The notes below the pieces were generated by a model. It made no database searches. It had not been told where the DNA came from and saw nothing but the letters and a program-made list of their open reading frames with translations. A program made the position numbers and the translations under genes. Below are positions 23,197 through 36,020 of a DNA stretch of 64,000 nt, one piece after another. The DNA is taken from assembly GCA_026120185.1 (NCBI GenBank), contig JANUWF010001217.1:4074890-4138889 (forward strand). The letters run 5' to 3'. Source of the stretch: Voacanga thouarsii (Eukaryota > Streptophyta > Magnoliopsida > Gentianales > Apocynaceae). Each line of letters opens with the position of its first letter. The stretch's first letter is position 1.

Positions 23197-23388
23197 ATGA
23201 AGGATCATAGTTAGATGTATAGAAGGCATGTCCCCAGTGTGAAAGGGATTACAATTGAGTTTCAGGATGGGGTTAAAGCTTTCATCGTCATCGCGTTGTC
23301 TAATGCATGATCAGATGTGATTCGATGTCCTTGTGCAAAGTACAAGAACAAGAACTATATTGAGCAGGAACAAGTTGAGCTTTACTTA
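23197..23388 (+). pseudogene. Element A TNP2-type transposase, N-terminal part (transposase-associated domain), interrupted by element C
   Basis: The frame from ATG 23197 reads MKDHS, stop, MYRRHVPSVKGITIEFQDGV and later VIRCPCAKYKNKNYIEQEQV then ELYL. This is the conserved zinc-binding Transpos_assoc domain at the N-terminus of plant CACTA transposases (consensus start MDRSWMY, later RCPC..C.N). Two stops disrupt it: TAG at 23212, where the family has tryptophan, and TGA at 23308. The frame reaches codon TTA at 23386-23388, where element C is inserted. It resumes at 38118 after the duplicated TTA, reading YK, stop, GFVGNYYRWICHGE, which is the next part of the domain. Confidence 0.88.
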
Positions 23389-24030
23389 CACTATAGGAAA
23401 GGAGCATTTTAGTGATGGCTTTTACCATTGCTATGCCGTCGCTAAAATATATAGCGACAACAACAAATTGTCACTAAATAATTGGTCGCTGTGAAAAAAA
23501 TTGCAAGAGCACTCAACAATCGTCGCTAACTACTACGGCTTAGCTACGACTAAACGATCAAAGTCAAACATAGGTGTGGAAATATTTCTATAGTTTTAGG
23601 ACGATAGTGTATATACAACCGTCGCTAGTACGTAGCTAACAGCTACGGAATAGCGATGGCAACAAAAGTTTTAATTCTCATTATTTTAAGGTGACCGTCG
23701 CTACTACGTAACTATTTGCTATGGTGTAGAGACGGTTGTTAAATTTTGAATTTCGGTTAGTGTATATGCAGCTGTTGGGATTTCATAGCTAATTGCTATG
23801 GCATAGCGATGACCGTAAAATTTTGAATTCTGATTACTTTAAATTGGTTGTCGCTATTATGTAACTAATTGCAACGAAATAGCAACGAATGTAAAATTTT
23901 GAATCTAATTAGTTTAATTGGTCGTCGCAATACCCTCATTAATTTGTGAGTTTTTAGTGATGGCTTGTTATTTGGCGACGGCTATATTGACCTCCATAGC
24001 TAGGCCGTCATTATTTTGCAACTTCTACAA
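23389..24030 (-). repeat. Subterminal repeats at the 3' end of element C
   Basis: There are many copies of GTCGCTA, TAGCGACGG, TAGCTACG and ACCGTCGCTA in alternating orientation just inside the terminus. Their style matches those of A at 19472-20160 and 37550-38117. They end near 24030, before the 3' part of the second gene. Confidence 0.82.
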
Positions 24031-24269
24031 CAAATATATTATCATTTAACTCTATTCCTTGTAACATTTCCCTATATTATCCTTATCTATCAAAATAATA
24101 AACAAACAATATACAAAACCAAAATAGAATTTGAAATCCATAAACTGCATATTTACCAACACCAAATGTGCATCGAAATGAATATAAAATTATCCAATAA
24201 ATATATTTACAATAAGAATTAGTATAAAAAAGAACAATGAACATAAATAACTAAAAAGTCAAGTAGCAA

Positions 24270-26212
24270 GTGAAGTAGGAGCAACTCCCCTAGGGAGTGG
24301 AGGAGGCGGACCACTGCCATCACCATGAGATGGTGGGTGATGATTTGGGGGCGATATAGTGAAGTCCTCATCCTTACCATCACCATCATCATCACCGTCA
24401 TTAGTTCTCTAATCAACAATAGGAGGCGGTTGTGCTGTTGGCAATCTCATCTTCTCAGCCACCAGTGTCAGCAACCTAGTCATGTAGACATTATGCTGCT
24501 TGTATGTCTTTATCTATCTCTCGTATCGTTGCCGCATCTATAGCTCATCCTCCTGGACTTTTTCATCTATCCTCCTATCAAAGTCATCGACAGAAGCTGT
24601 AGTGGAAGAGCATGAAAGCAGCTGACTCTGACGCAATTGCTAACGTACGCGTGCTGCCTCTAACCCCATATTGAAGACCCGACCCCTATTGAAGCCACCC
24701 GATGCCTAAAATAATATGGCCTTCTCATCGGGCATGACGGAAGAGGTAACAGAGCTGTTGGAAGAACCCTATGAGTAACCCTGACATAATTGCTCTACAT
24801 CCTCCTGAAATGGGAAAATAATGATAATCGTTACATAGATTACCTGACAAGAATTAAAGTAATGATAAATATTGAACACAATAAGTAATTATTATCAAAG
24901 CTTTGCGAGACCGTTCACTGATGAACTCTCCCTACTTGGGCCCTTTCTAGAATATGTGTAAACTCTTAAACATGTCCATGTAAGTAAAACTACTCCCCCG
25001 CTCTCTCCGCTGCAATAATATTTAAATTAATAATGAAGCTAGGATAAAATATGTGAAGAGCTAAGAAAATTCTGTTAAAAGAATAAAATAAATTACCAGA
25101 TGGTCCTCGTGCTCAGTAAAAGGTCTTGACCCTCCCGTGTGAGTAGTGCCACCATGAGACCTACTTCTTTTGGCCATGGTAGAAACTCCTTGATAATCCT
25201 TTGTCCCCCAATATCGAGTCATCTTAGTCCAATCAGCGGATTCTACCCAAGAAGGACGCTTGCCACTCGCACGAGCCTTGCAGAAGGTATCCGAAAATCT
25301 AGCTAGCAACTTTTCTCCCAATTGAGCCAGATCCATGCACCGTCCTCATTTCTCCAGCAGAAATATTTCTGAATAGCACATTTAAAAATTGTAATTAGAA
25401 TATAATTACACTTTAGAAGTTAGATATAGTGGAGCGCTTATGATGATGCCAATATTTTTGATGAAAATGAAATCCAAGCAAATAAAGCACAAATATATTG
25501 ATGCATGAATTAATGATGTTTGTAGGTATATAAAAAATATCTTTACTCCTAACTACAAGCACAATTTATATGGACTAAACTACACTTTTTTTTAGAATAT
25601 ACACATCACAAAAAGGGTATATGAGTTATAAGAACCACCACAAGATAAGTGACAAACAATGAAATAATACTTTCAACTTTGAATCAAAAGTTGTATCTTA
25701 CCCCCACTCCTGAAACTACATGTCCTTAACATTTGATGGGACATGTGCGCACGTAGGGTATGCACCCTTAAAGTGCTGCTAGAACGTGTCAGTAAGCAAG
25801 AAAACACAATTTGTAACACCAGCGAACCTTTTTTCAAAAACAAAGAAAATTTGGAAATGATTTTGTGAAATGAGTTAAAGCAAAACAAAATGAGGAATAA
25901 GACAATTTATCTATATGATTGTTATAGGTGAATATGAGAAAATTAGAATACCATCATTTAATACTTACTTGTCACCATGGGGAACTATGAAGGGCCTGCT
26001 CTTAATATCCTGTGAAGTTGGCATATTAGACGACTTAGATGAAGGCCCCACAGGAGAAGGCTATCCGCTATGTTGTGGCATATCCACAGAGGTGTGTGGT
26101 GCTGAAAGTCGTGGAGTTCGGCTCGGAGAAGGTGTGCACTCACCATCTGACTCACCTGAACTGTGTCTTATTAGACCAGATGACCGTCCTCTGGAAGCCA
26201 TTTCTAATTCTA
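24270..26212 (-). pseudogene. Second gene of element C (plant Ptta/En/Spm transposase family), decayed
   Basis: It reads from about 26212 leftward. The first exon region (26200-25950) is the counterpart of 41964-42221 in element A. 25336-25061 encodes the conserved Ptta/En/Spm block GKRPSWVESADWTKMTRYWG followed by AKRSRSHGGTTHTGGSRPF. The C-terminal part (24800-24270) carries EDVEQL, a GRVFNMG-like block and an acidic DGDDDGDGKDEDF tail ending near 24270. Several stops interrupt the frames. In intact relatives this protein is the DNA-binding partner of the TNP2-type transposase. Order and spacing parallel 41964-44969 of A, in the opposite orientation. Confidence 0.82.
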
Positions 26213-26479
26213 TGTAATATATAACATAAGAAAAAAATATCGTGAGATCTACTCCAACTTAGATCAATTTTAATAATTAATTCACACAAGATTACAAATA
26301 TAAACAATACGGAAAATTCTAACTATATGCACAATACAATAATCTAAGGGAATCGGGGAAATGCATGTAAGTCTATAATTATAGCTTTTGTAAGTTAAGT
26401 GAAATCATCTTCAAATTAGATACTATTTTTTTTAGTAAAAAAATGCATCTCAAGGAGGGAATTAATAAGCAAAACTCGA

Positions 26480-28385
26480 AATGTTTAGAGTAATCATCAC
26501 AATCCATGTTTATTTGCTTAGATCATCTTCCGATAATTATTCTCCATTATCTTCATCAGTGTCGGTATCTGTTTCCTATTCATCCTTAGCTTCATCTTCA
26601 CCCTCGTCATTCTCTTTTCCAAAAACCCCCTCATTATCAGCTAACACCTCGTTCAACCTAGACTCATGTGTAAGGGGATCAAGATCTACTACCAAAGATA
26701 TACATATGACATTATTGTCATCAACGTCTTCTTGATAAGCTGTATCAACTAAAGGGGTATCAAACGCATAATGATCTTTGGTTTTACACACTGCAAACTA
26801 ATCATATTTTACTCTTGGAACTCCTGGATATTTACAATAATAAATTTGACTTGCTTGCGCTACAAAAACAAAAGGATCGTACTTCGAGTACCTTCTCCGC
26901 TGGTTAATATCAATTAGTTTGAACTACGGATGTACTCTAACTCTTTGGTCTGGGGTTTGATCAAACCAATCACATTTGAAGAGTACAACTGATTGAGTAG
27001 TTGACTAGGAAATTAGACCTCTATAATCTCTTTCAAGATTCTATAGTAGTCATTTTTAAATGTGTTAGAACCTTTCCCTTTAACGATACTCCACTATTTG
27101 TTGTACTCTTCCCTTCATAATACTCGTTTGTGTGAAATCGATATCCATTCATGATATATCCTTGAAATGATTGCACTTGTCTCGATGGATCCCAAGCAAT
27201 GTTTTGCAAGGATTAATTCGTAACTGCATTATGTCCATTATGCACCTCTATAAATAAGAGTATATAGTAAGTTAAGCTATAAGAATCCTGATTTTCACAA
27301 GATTATGTGAGCTGAAAAACTTACCTAATCTCTAAACCATGAACTAAATTTGTTTTCTATTCTTCTATCAACCTCTTCTTTTGAAATGTTTAGTTCTCCA
27401 GATTGTACTTGTGCAATGAATATTCTGGAAGATGCAAAATAGAACATTAAGAAGATGCCTTATTGACAACACAAATGAGCATAATCATTTTGCACATTGT
27501 CGAACACATTATTCTCATTTTGCATCACATCTATATTATGTCAGACCAGATATGTATGCTAATAGGGCAAATCTCAAAAAATACTCCGTTTGGTCCAGTT
27601 GTTGTTGGCTTTTCTGCCATCACTACTACTATTGTCACAGCCTGATTCTATTATTCTTTAGAAATGACATGCTCTAGACCAAATTTCATCACCAATCAAA
27701 TGTAGTACTGGTGTTCAGCTGTAGTTTTGGATGCATACAATCTTTGTAACCGTTGTGTTATTAGAAAGTAGTACATTTTTTTATAAGAAATCTCGTTAGA
27801 CTTTTTATTGTTCCCAACTTTCCTTTGCATATACCGAGCATGGCCACAAAATTTACATTTTCGACAGTTAATATCATCTTTCTAATAAATCATGCATCCA
27901 TTATTGCACGCATCAATTTTTTGAATTGATAAACCAAGCCCTGACACTAGCTGCTTTATTTGATAGAAGTCATTTGGAATCTTGTTACCACTAGGCACAG
28001 TCTCCTTCACTAGTTGAACCACCTGGTTGAATATTTTTTGAGACATTATTTTCAGATTTTATATTTCACAACCTAAAAACCAAGCTCCGTTGTGAGTGGT
28101 TCATGCACCTGTCCCAAATAGGAGTGTCCACGGCCTTAAGCATGTCATAAAAGTTCTAGGCTTCAACATTAAGCGGTTCATCAATAAACTCTTATGGGGA
28201 TTAGTCTGGTAAAAAAAATCAAGACTAGCTGCATCTAAGACCATTTCTCGATACGAATATTTAGAAACCGATTCTGCATTATCGTCAACAACAGATTCAA
28301 ATACAATCATTGAAAAAATCTTAGATGATTGAAGAATATGTATCTTTTTGGCACGTAGAATAAACAATATTTTTAGCCTTTTATG
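26480..28385 (-). pseudogene. Element C TNP2-type transposase with internal deletions
   Basis: On the minus strand, 28367-28101 reads YSYREMVLDAASLDFFYQTN and the block before the conserved MNH. 28050-27770 reads KIDACNNGCMIY and INCRKCKFCGHARYMQRK, the conserved cysteine-rich segment, then YKKMYYFLITQRLQRLYASK. There it jumps to sequence equivalent to 39460-39660 of element A, then near 27430 to the equivalent of 40680. The catalytic TNP2 core and the DUF4218 region are therefore missing. 27120-26480 gives the DUF4216-type C-terminus (KTKDHYAFDTPLVDTAYQED). The N-terminal transposase-associated exon is not found. C could only move with transposase supplied in trans. Confidence 0.85.
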
Positions 28386-30687
28386 GCCTTTTTATGAAAT
28401 TGTGAAATAAATGTTGATTTTTAACTTTGATATTTTTAAATTTGAACTTTTAAATTGAATTACTACATTTGTATATTTAGGAGTTATGGACTTTAATATG
28501 TGATTGGTGATGTTTAATTTTAAACTTGTTAAAATTGTAAATTTATGTAGAATTATGTGTGTAAAGTATAATAGATAAAATATGCTTAATTCATTATTTG
28601 ATATTTATATTTTATTTTAAATTATAATTTGATTCATTATATTGGTATCAGAGTTAGAGAGTTAGAGTTAAAAATTGAAAAATATAAATATGGTATAAAA
28701 TTTTATTTTTTTAAAAATATTATTTATATATAAATGAGCCCATGGGCCAGAAGGGCTGGGCTAAAGGTTTGACAGCCCATCAAACAAATGGATTGGCCCG
28801 TCTCGGTCTATATTTCTGCCAACCTACGTGGGCGAGGCCGGGCTGGCCCATTTTAATAGATCTACTCGTTAACTTATTCTCGTGGAGAATAACAGCTAAG
28901 TGATTGAAAGAACCTCCACTAACCATTTCTGAAATTTTGAAAAATAAAAAAAAATCTCAATATTATAAAACAAAAATAATTTTGTGCACTTTATCTTCAT
29001 ATTAAACTTGATAATAGCTAACCCCATAATTATTTTCTTTAACATGATTAACTTAGCTCTTAGGAAAACTGATATAACTTCTTGAAAAAATTAATAGTTT
29101 CCTAAGCTAAATGTGTTAACTACTACAAATTAAATTTTCTTCTAGGTAATGATCTAGAAGATAACTCCATTGAGGAGATGACCATTTCTTCTCATTTTCT
29201 ATGGACAAACCTCGGACTATAACCTTCAACATGGGTTGGCCGATCATAGTACGTGTCCCAAGTTTTTAATTACATCATTCCATTAGTTTTAGATCCTTGT
29301 GGTATCTCCATCCTATACGGATTCACTCCTTGGGTGAAGCGAGGAGACTCATGATCTTTAATGAGGATCGTGATGGAAGTCGTGGGGCCATTGGAACTTC
29401 TCTCCCACTTAATTTTTTAAACAAGGGTTTTTTTGAAAAAATATCATTTGAAAATTTTCAATTAAATTCTCCTTTAACTTAAAATTGAAATATCTAAATC
29501 CATAAAAAATTTATATGTCAAGGTTTATACCCTTTGAGAAATTTTTTCTTATAGACTAATTTTATTTAAGTTAAAAACTTAATAATTTCAAATTTTTTCC
29601 ATTTAAAATTCCTCGAGATTTTGATCTCAATGTTTTATTTGATAAAAATAACTTTTCCTTTGCTAAAATGAATTAAAATGGCTTTCCATTTTAACTTACA
29701 AAAATTTCTAAATCCAAAATATTTTCTATGTCAAGGATAAAAAACCTTTAAGAAAATAACCAATGATTAATTTTTATTTAAATTAAAATAACCATTTCAT
29801 TAAAGAAAAATATTTTTCCTTATCAAAAAAAATTTTTCAAAGATTTTGGTCTTTGAGAAAATGTGCACATAGGACTTAAAATAATTACAATACTAGAAAA
29901 CTATAAACGTTTTCATACTTTTCTATTTTTAATCCTAAGTGTCCAAATAATAGAACTAAACACATTAATTAAATTAATTAATGATCTTGTTTAATCTTAA
30001 AATATTTTCTTATTTTTTTGTGCAAAATATTCAAAGAATATTAAATATTACAAAAATAATAACTTCACCTGATATGGGATAAAAAAAAAAAATTCTTGCT
30101 CCAATTCACCCGCCACACTGGATCATGACCCATAGGAAGACCCATGGGCCATGGTCCATGGGTGGGTGCCCACAACCCCTGCCTGCCCCCATCCTGACTC
30201 GAGAAGCATCCTGGCCAGGATGCTCTCTGCATCCCAATCTAGCGAGGCTAAGCCGAGGTGCGCTTGGGCCTGGCTGTGGCTGGAAGCCGCTGTTGGCTTG
30301 GGCGTTGCCTCGGCTTAAGGCAGACCAAGCAGCGGCTCGGCTTGAAGGCTGGGCTTAACTTTTTTTTTTTTTTTTCTGTTTTGTTTGTGATTTTTCTCCA
30401 GACTTCTCTGCAACGCTTTGCGATAGTCCAAGGCAGTTTCTTGTTATATATATATTTTTTTCAACAAAAAAAAATCACATCCGCCTACACCCTTTCAAAT
30501 GGGATTTACACGAAAGCTAAACAATGCATTAAAACAAAAATTTACAGAGCCTCCTATACCTCAACGGTGAGGTTTATAGAGAAACTACTCATACCAATAC
30601 AACGAAGGATCTCATTATATTTATCAACTTAGTCTTGCTAATTTTATTATCTAGCATGCATTAATCCTACACCATTCAAAGCATCTT
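28386..30687. other. Non-coding insert in element C with two facing tRNA-Met primer-site-like motifs
   Basis: The segment is AT-rich apart from GC-rich patches at 28735-28855 (GCCCATGGGCC motifs) and 30120-30355. TGGTATCAGAG occurs on the plus strand at 28643-28653, and TGGTATCAAAGC on the minus strand at 30688-30699. The latter sits next to the LTR at 30702. No gag or pol frame can be read between them. It could be the remains of a large non-coding LTR element (LARD-like) or of two overlapping elements. Confidence 0.45.
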
Positions 30688-30699
30688 GCTTTGATACCA
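30688..30699 (-). promoter_or_regulatory. Primer-binding site of the LTR remnant in element C
   Basis: TGGTATCAAAGC on the minus strand matches the plant tRNA-iMet primer site TGGTATCAGAGC at 11 of 12 positions. It lies two bases from the end of the LTR at 30702, the expected place in an element read on the minus strand. Confidence 0.75.
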
Positions 30700-30701
30700 C
30701 T

Positions 30702-32610
30702 TGATGCTTCGAAAATACATAGAAGCCATGCATGTAGTGAATAACACCAGAAAGGGCACCAGACATGGCACAACGGAAAGTCAAAAATATATACCTTTGA
30801 GTGTCCTTGGTTTGTTTGGTTGAGAAGAAGAGGTGCCAACCACTGGATCGGCTACTTGTCTCGACAACGATTCTGGCGAAACACTAGTGATCCTTCGACT
30901 TCTTCTTGGCATGAACGTGAAGCTTTTCGCTTTTCAAAATTTTCCACCGCCTAATCTATTTGGTGAAACAACTTAGGCGAGGAATGTCCCTTCTTGATCC
31001 TTTGCTATTAATTAGCAAAATCAAGAAGATGAAGAAAGGAAAAGTATGAACGAGATAGAGGAGAGCTTGCCAGGAGAAAAAAAAAAAAAAATCTCTGTCT
31101 ATATTTTGTGTGACTGTCGTGAAGAAGAAGAACCCACAATTATTTAACTCATTAGATAACCAAAATACCGGAGTTTTGATATTTCAAAACTCTCGGAGGC
31201 TGTCAACAGAAGAGGTTCGACTAAACCTTAACTCTTCTATTACGTGAATCAAAATAACTCTTTAGTCTAGGCTATTGAGTCAAAATTAGTTTATTATTTT
31301 TTCTAGACCCAATGAGCCCAAAAATAATAATCATTAATTATTTATTTCTTGTGCCTATTAAAATAACTTAATAAATAATTAATGAGTCTAGATGAATTAA
31401 AATAATTATTTAAGCTTTTTATTAACCAGTTTAAGCCTAGGTTAGTTTTTTTAATTATTCAATCTGGGCTTAGGCCCTGAATAATTAATTAACCAATTAA
31501 ACTAGATAATAAATTTAATTTCTCTTATTTTTTTATTTTATTTGAGTCTAAAAATAAATTAGACTTCTTGAATAAAATAAAATCATTTTCAATTCAGGCC
31601 ATTTCCTTGACCTAAAATTAATTGGGGCTTATGGGCTATTCCAAGGACCAAAAAACCATATTGCCTTGGTTACTAAAATAACCAAAACATCATCGCTATA
31701 TAAATAGTTGTATTTTGCATTTTAAATATTTTCTAATATCACCATAAGGAAATATTGACCCCAATGACAATACTGTGTTAACTATATCTTCAATCTATAG
31801 GTGAAATAACTAAAATACTCCTCTACACACCGCCGTGAATTTAGAGAGAAAAGAGTGTACTAATACCTCTCTAAAAAATATCTACCATCCTTAGACTTCT
31901 AGTCCAATGATCCATGGCTTCTTGGAATATTTTCGCTTTCCAAGAGAGCTACCCTAAAATTAATATCCAAGTTATATTCTCAAGGGCCTTGAATAATTTG
32001 ATCATTTGGACAACCACACGGGGCGAAATAGTGCAGATACTATCTTGTAAAAGTTTGTCTTGACTAACTAGTCACATATACCCAACATACAAGTATATTG
32101 GTCCTTCTAAAGAACCTCAACTATAGTATATCAAAGCATACACGTTTCCAGCTTCGTTAGACTACCAACTTATACTCAAGCTGTAGAATACAAGTCTATG
32201 TTGTAGCAGTAGTAGTCTAGATTTCTATTATATAGTACTTTTAGAAACCACTACTACAAGTTTTGTTCTACGTATTCGAAATACGCTTGTGTTATGAAAT
32301 GAAAAGATTACTCATTGGTTAAAGGTAAGTTATTCCCTATTTAGAATTCATAACACAATAACCTTGCCATAATGAGATTCTCATTCTCATCATTCGGTTA
32401 TGAACAGTAGTTTATGTGTTAAGTATCACATGATCCATACCTTACTATGAAAGACCTCTATTCACATGAATCATTTACTTAAGTACTATGAGTCTTTTCC
32501 AATAAAATCATGTACAAATATAAAGAAATTTCTCAAATAAATTCTGAGAAAAATACTTTTATTAATACAAGTCAAAATTACATTAGAAACCTAGTCTAAG
32601 AGAGCATACA
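30702..32610 (-). repeat. Long terminal repeat (probable copia type) without a visible partner
   Basis: Read on the minus strand it starts TGTATGCTCTCTTAG and ends CGAAGCATCA, directly followed by the primer-binding site. Its length of about 1.9 kb, the T/A-rich upstream part, the leader-like downstream part (CCAAGGACACTCAAAGG) and the primer position fit a plant Copia LTR. No second copy was seen in the window, so the 3' half of the retroelement is lost. The right border (32610) is an estimate; TGGAATG at 32616 is an alternative start. Confidence 0.65.
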
Positions 32611-33411
32611 TTCCAATAGAGAGAACAATAGTCCATGTTATTTTTGAAATTTTACTAGAATGATGAAAAAGTGATTGCCACATGATGAAAACTCCCAAGG
32701 CAAGTGTATAGATTAATTACCAGATAATGAAGGATAGACACATATGAAGGGTACATGAAAGAGACGAAAAATAGTTTTTAAGATCTAAAAGCCTATAATT
32801 TTTTATATGATTTAAACTTTTTTTTTTAACGATCACGGTAAAAAATACTTTTAGAAATGAAAGTTACAATAGTTTAAATTGAAACGTACAATATTTTGAG
32901 TTGAAGCATAGAAACTGATGTACCATTCTGTAGACGAGTAAAGCTAAAGAAAAAGCACTGGAAAAAATGACTTATCTTCTAATGTGAATGAGAGAAGAAA
33001 TGGGGAATTAGTTGAATTACAAGCCATGTTTGGGTTTATACATTGCTACATGCATTATTTAAGTTTGGGGTTTAGTATTTATACTATTTTTTACTTGAAA
33101 CTGCTATGTTGCTTACATCCATCTATTTTGGGGTTGATCTTCCTATAATCTGTAGAGCTACATTATTGGTGAAGTTCAATTGTTTCTTTTGTGTGGTTAG
33201 GGGCAACTGAATTGTTTTCCAATGAGTGAAAGATAGAAAAACGAATACTATGTAATCTATCAAAAAATGAGAAGGATTATGAAAGATAGATTTATTAGTC
33301 TGATTGCTTTGATTACAAAAGGTCAAAGTTTATGATCTTTGTCTTGTTGTTCTTTGCATTAAGAAGATGGTTGTTCAACAAAACCTATTGGATAAAATCA
33401 AGGCTAACGTA
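32611..33411. other. Gene-free filler in element C
   Basis: This AT-rich sequence lies between the LTR remnant and the tandem repeat. The 67-codon minus-strand frame at 33123-33326 has no recognisable features. Nothing else is supported. Confidence 0.5.
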
Positions 33412-34661
33412 ATCTATTTATCTATAGTATCAAGTCCAATTCATGAAAATTTTGACAGAGTTTTCCTGATAAACTGGACGTTTTCTAGGCACTAAGCCAT
33501 CTCAAATCAACCAAAATTTAATAAAAATTACAAAAAAAAAAAACATTCAACAAAACAAACCTAAGGTAATCACCCATTACCCACGAAAAATGATTATCCA
33601 TACTTATGGGAAATGATTACCTATCACTCACGGGAATTCATTCATATAAGTTAAACATATAATAGTTTCTAGTTAAATATAAAAACTCATATCTAGGCAT
33701 TTCCAAAATATTATGATCATAATTCACTTCATAGGCAATATCCAAAATATCATGATCATAAAACAATTCATAATGTGTATATCATGATCATGAATCATTT
33801 CATAATGTGTAAAATGTAAATAGTCTCAAAATATTTTTACACATGGTATTTTCAATAAATTTGAGTAAAGATTTATTTCATACATAAAATAATTTTAGTG
33901 AGATGCAAGGATTTACAAATCCTAAAAGTATTCGTATAAAAGAAATTTTCATTTGGATGCAAGGACTTACATCAGTCCTTAGCAAAAAAAATTCAATAAC
34001 TCTAGGCTAATTGCCTTGTGCTTGGTCTTTGACTCCCTATCACTTCCAAAATCTAATTAAACCATGAATTTATTTTCTTATTCAACCTCCATCAAGAGTA
34101 CTCTAATTTACCCCTAGTTCCAAAGTCATCAAGTTCATTATTGCACTCTATGCTTACTATCCCTAATTTTATTCTTTCTAAACATATCATAGCACCAAAT
34201 CTATGCACAAGGTCATATAATCGAGCAAATCATTTGTCAATCAAACTAAACAACTTTCAAGTAATCACTTAATCGAACAAGATTTAAAGCTTCCTTGGTA
34301 TATCTTAATCACACTAGTAGGTTGCCTAAGTTAAAATTCTTATAATCAAGCAACTTAATCAAAGTATTCAAGCATGCATAAAAACATCCCTACACATTCC
34401 ATACATATCATGGAATCAATTTAAGTTAAAATTTTATAAGGTTTATAGCAAAGTTTTTAAGCAAATTAGTTTCCTTTCCAAATATAATTTCTGCCCTAAT
34501 TGCTCAAAATTAGGGTAAAAAATTAATTTAATTAACCAAACAAAATAATTTATCCGTAATATCAAATCCAACCCATACAAATTTCAGCAGAGTTTTCCCT
34601 ATAAACTGGACTTTTTCTAGGCACTAAGCCATCTCAAATAAACCAAAATTCAATAAAAATT

Positions 34662-34704
<43 letters not shown>

Positions 34705-35245
34705 CAAAACTAACCTAAGGGTAATCACCCATTACCCATAAGGAATTATCACCCACCATTCACGGAGAATGATCACCCATCACTCACGGGAATTCATTCA
34801 TATAAGTTAAACATATACTAGCCTCCAGTTAGATATAAAAACTCATATCTAGGTATTTCTAAAATATTATGATCATAATTCATTTCATAGGCAATATTCA
34901 AAATATCATTATCATAAAACAATTCATAATATGTGTATCATGATCATGAATCATTTCGTAATGTGTAAAATATACATAGTTTCAAAGTATTTTACACATG
35001 GCATTTTCTATGAATTTGAGTAAAGATTTATTTCATACATGAAATAATTTTAGTAAAATGCAATGATTTAAAAATCCTAAAAACATTCGTGTAAAAAAAA
35101 AATTTCATAAGGATGCAAGGAATTACATCAGTCCTTAGCAAAAGAAATTCAATAACTCTAGGTTAATTGCCTTATGCTTGGTCTTTGACTCCCATCACTT
35201 CAAAAATCCAATTAAACCATGAATTAATTTTTCTTATTCAACTTC
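33412..35245 (+). repeat. Tandem duplication of about 1.13 kb period, two copies with homology over about 0.67 kb
   Basis: 33412-34090 and 34543-35245 align throughout. Shared landmarks include AAACTGGACNTTTTCTAGGC, CACTAAGCCATCTCAAAT, TAATCACCCATTACCCA, ACGGGAATTCATTCATATAA, ATCATGATCATGAATCATTT and AGGTTAATTGCCTTNTGCTT. The second copy has an (AT)n tract at about 34665-34700 where the first has an A run. The 450 bases after the first copy are not repeated after the second. The origin is unknown; it may be a non-coding tandem satellite unit or two LTR-like pieces. Confidence 0.85.
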
Positions 35246-36020
35246 CATCTTACTTGATGCATTAGCTTTATATCCAATTTGGCCATATGGTCCAAATTTC
35301 AAAATACGACACTAGGCCACTTTTGAAGGCATAATAGCGATGCATCACAAAATCAACCCCTAAATATATACTAATATCTTAGAAGAAATCTAAGCAACCG
35401 CAAGAAAATTTTTAGATTTTTAAAACGAGGGACATAAACAAATGCATACTCAAATTGCTAACCTGCCCTACATTAAGAGGAATCTCATGGGATTCTTACT
35501 GTCAGCATATGCATAAAAAATGAGGGCACAGCAGAGAGAGAAAACTAATATGGATCTTGATACTTAAAAAACACTAATGAACAATTTTGGCAACATTGAA
35601 GTTCCAAGAAAAGAACAGTACAGCCGATAGCTTAAAACATCAAAACAATTATTGCAGCAAACCTTCATCCTAATCTTAAACTACAACAAGATTCCTTGAA
35701 TAACAATATAGGAATATTCAGCAAACTGTGTGAGCATAAAATTGTTGGCAAGTTTTACTATCAAATTTAGTCTATTTTTCCAATAGAGAAAATCCTCATG
35801 GACAAATCACCTTTTACATTAAATATTTGTGCTTTTTTTTTTTCTATGTGACTTTGGTTTTCCAAACATAGTAAATAACTAAATAATACTATTTGTTTCA
35901 ATAATGAAATGAAGGCTTTTCTTTCTTTACATTTCTGCCCCATACATATGTACAATTATTTAGAGAAACTGTTAGCACAAGATAGAAAAGAGCAGTTAAA
36001 GCTGACATCTCTGAACTTAC
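35246..36020. other. Gene-free stretch downstream of the captured G-gamma-like exon (probable captured intron)
   Basis: On the minus strand this directly follows a GTAAGT donor at 36020-36015. It is T-rich, as expected for a plant intron captured with its exon. No second G-gamma exon (the segment that would continue GFLE) was found in it. Confidence 0.5.
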
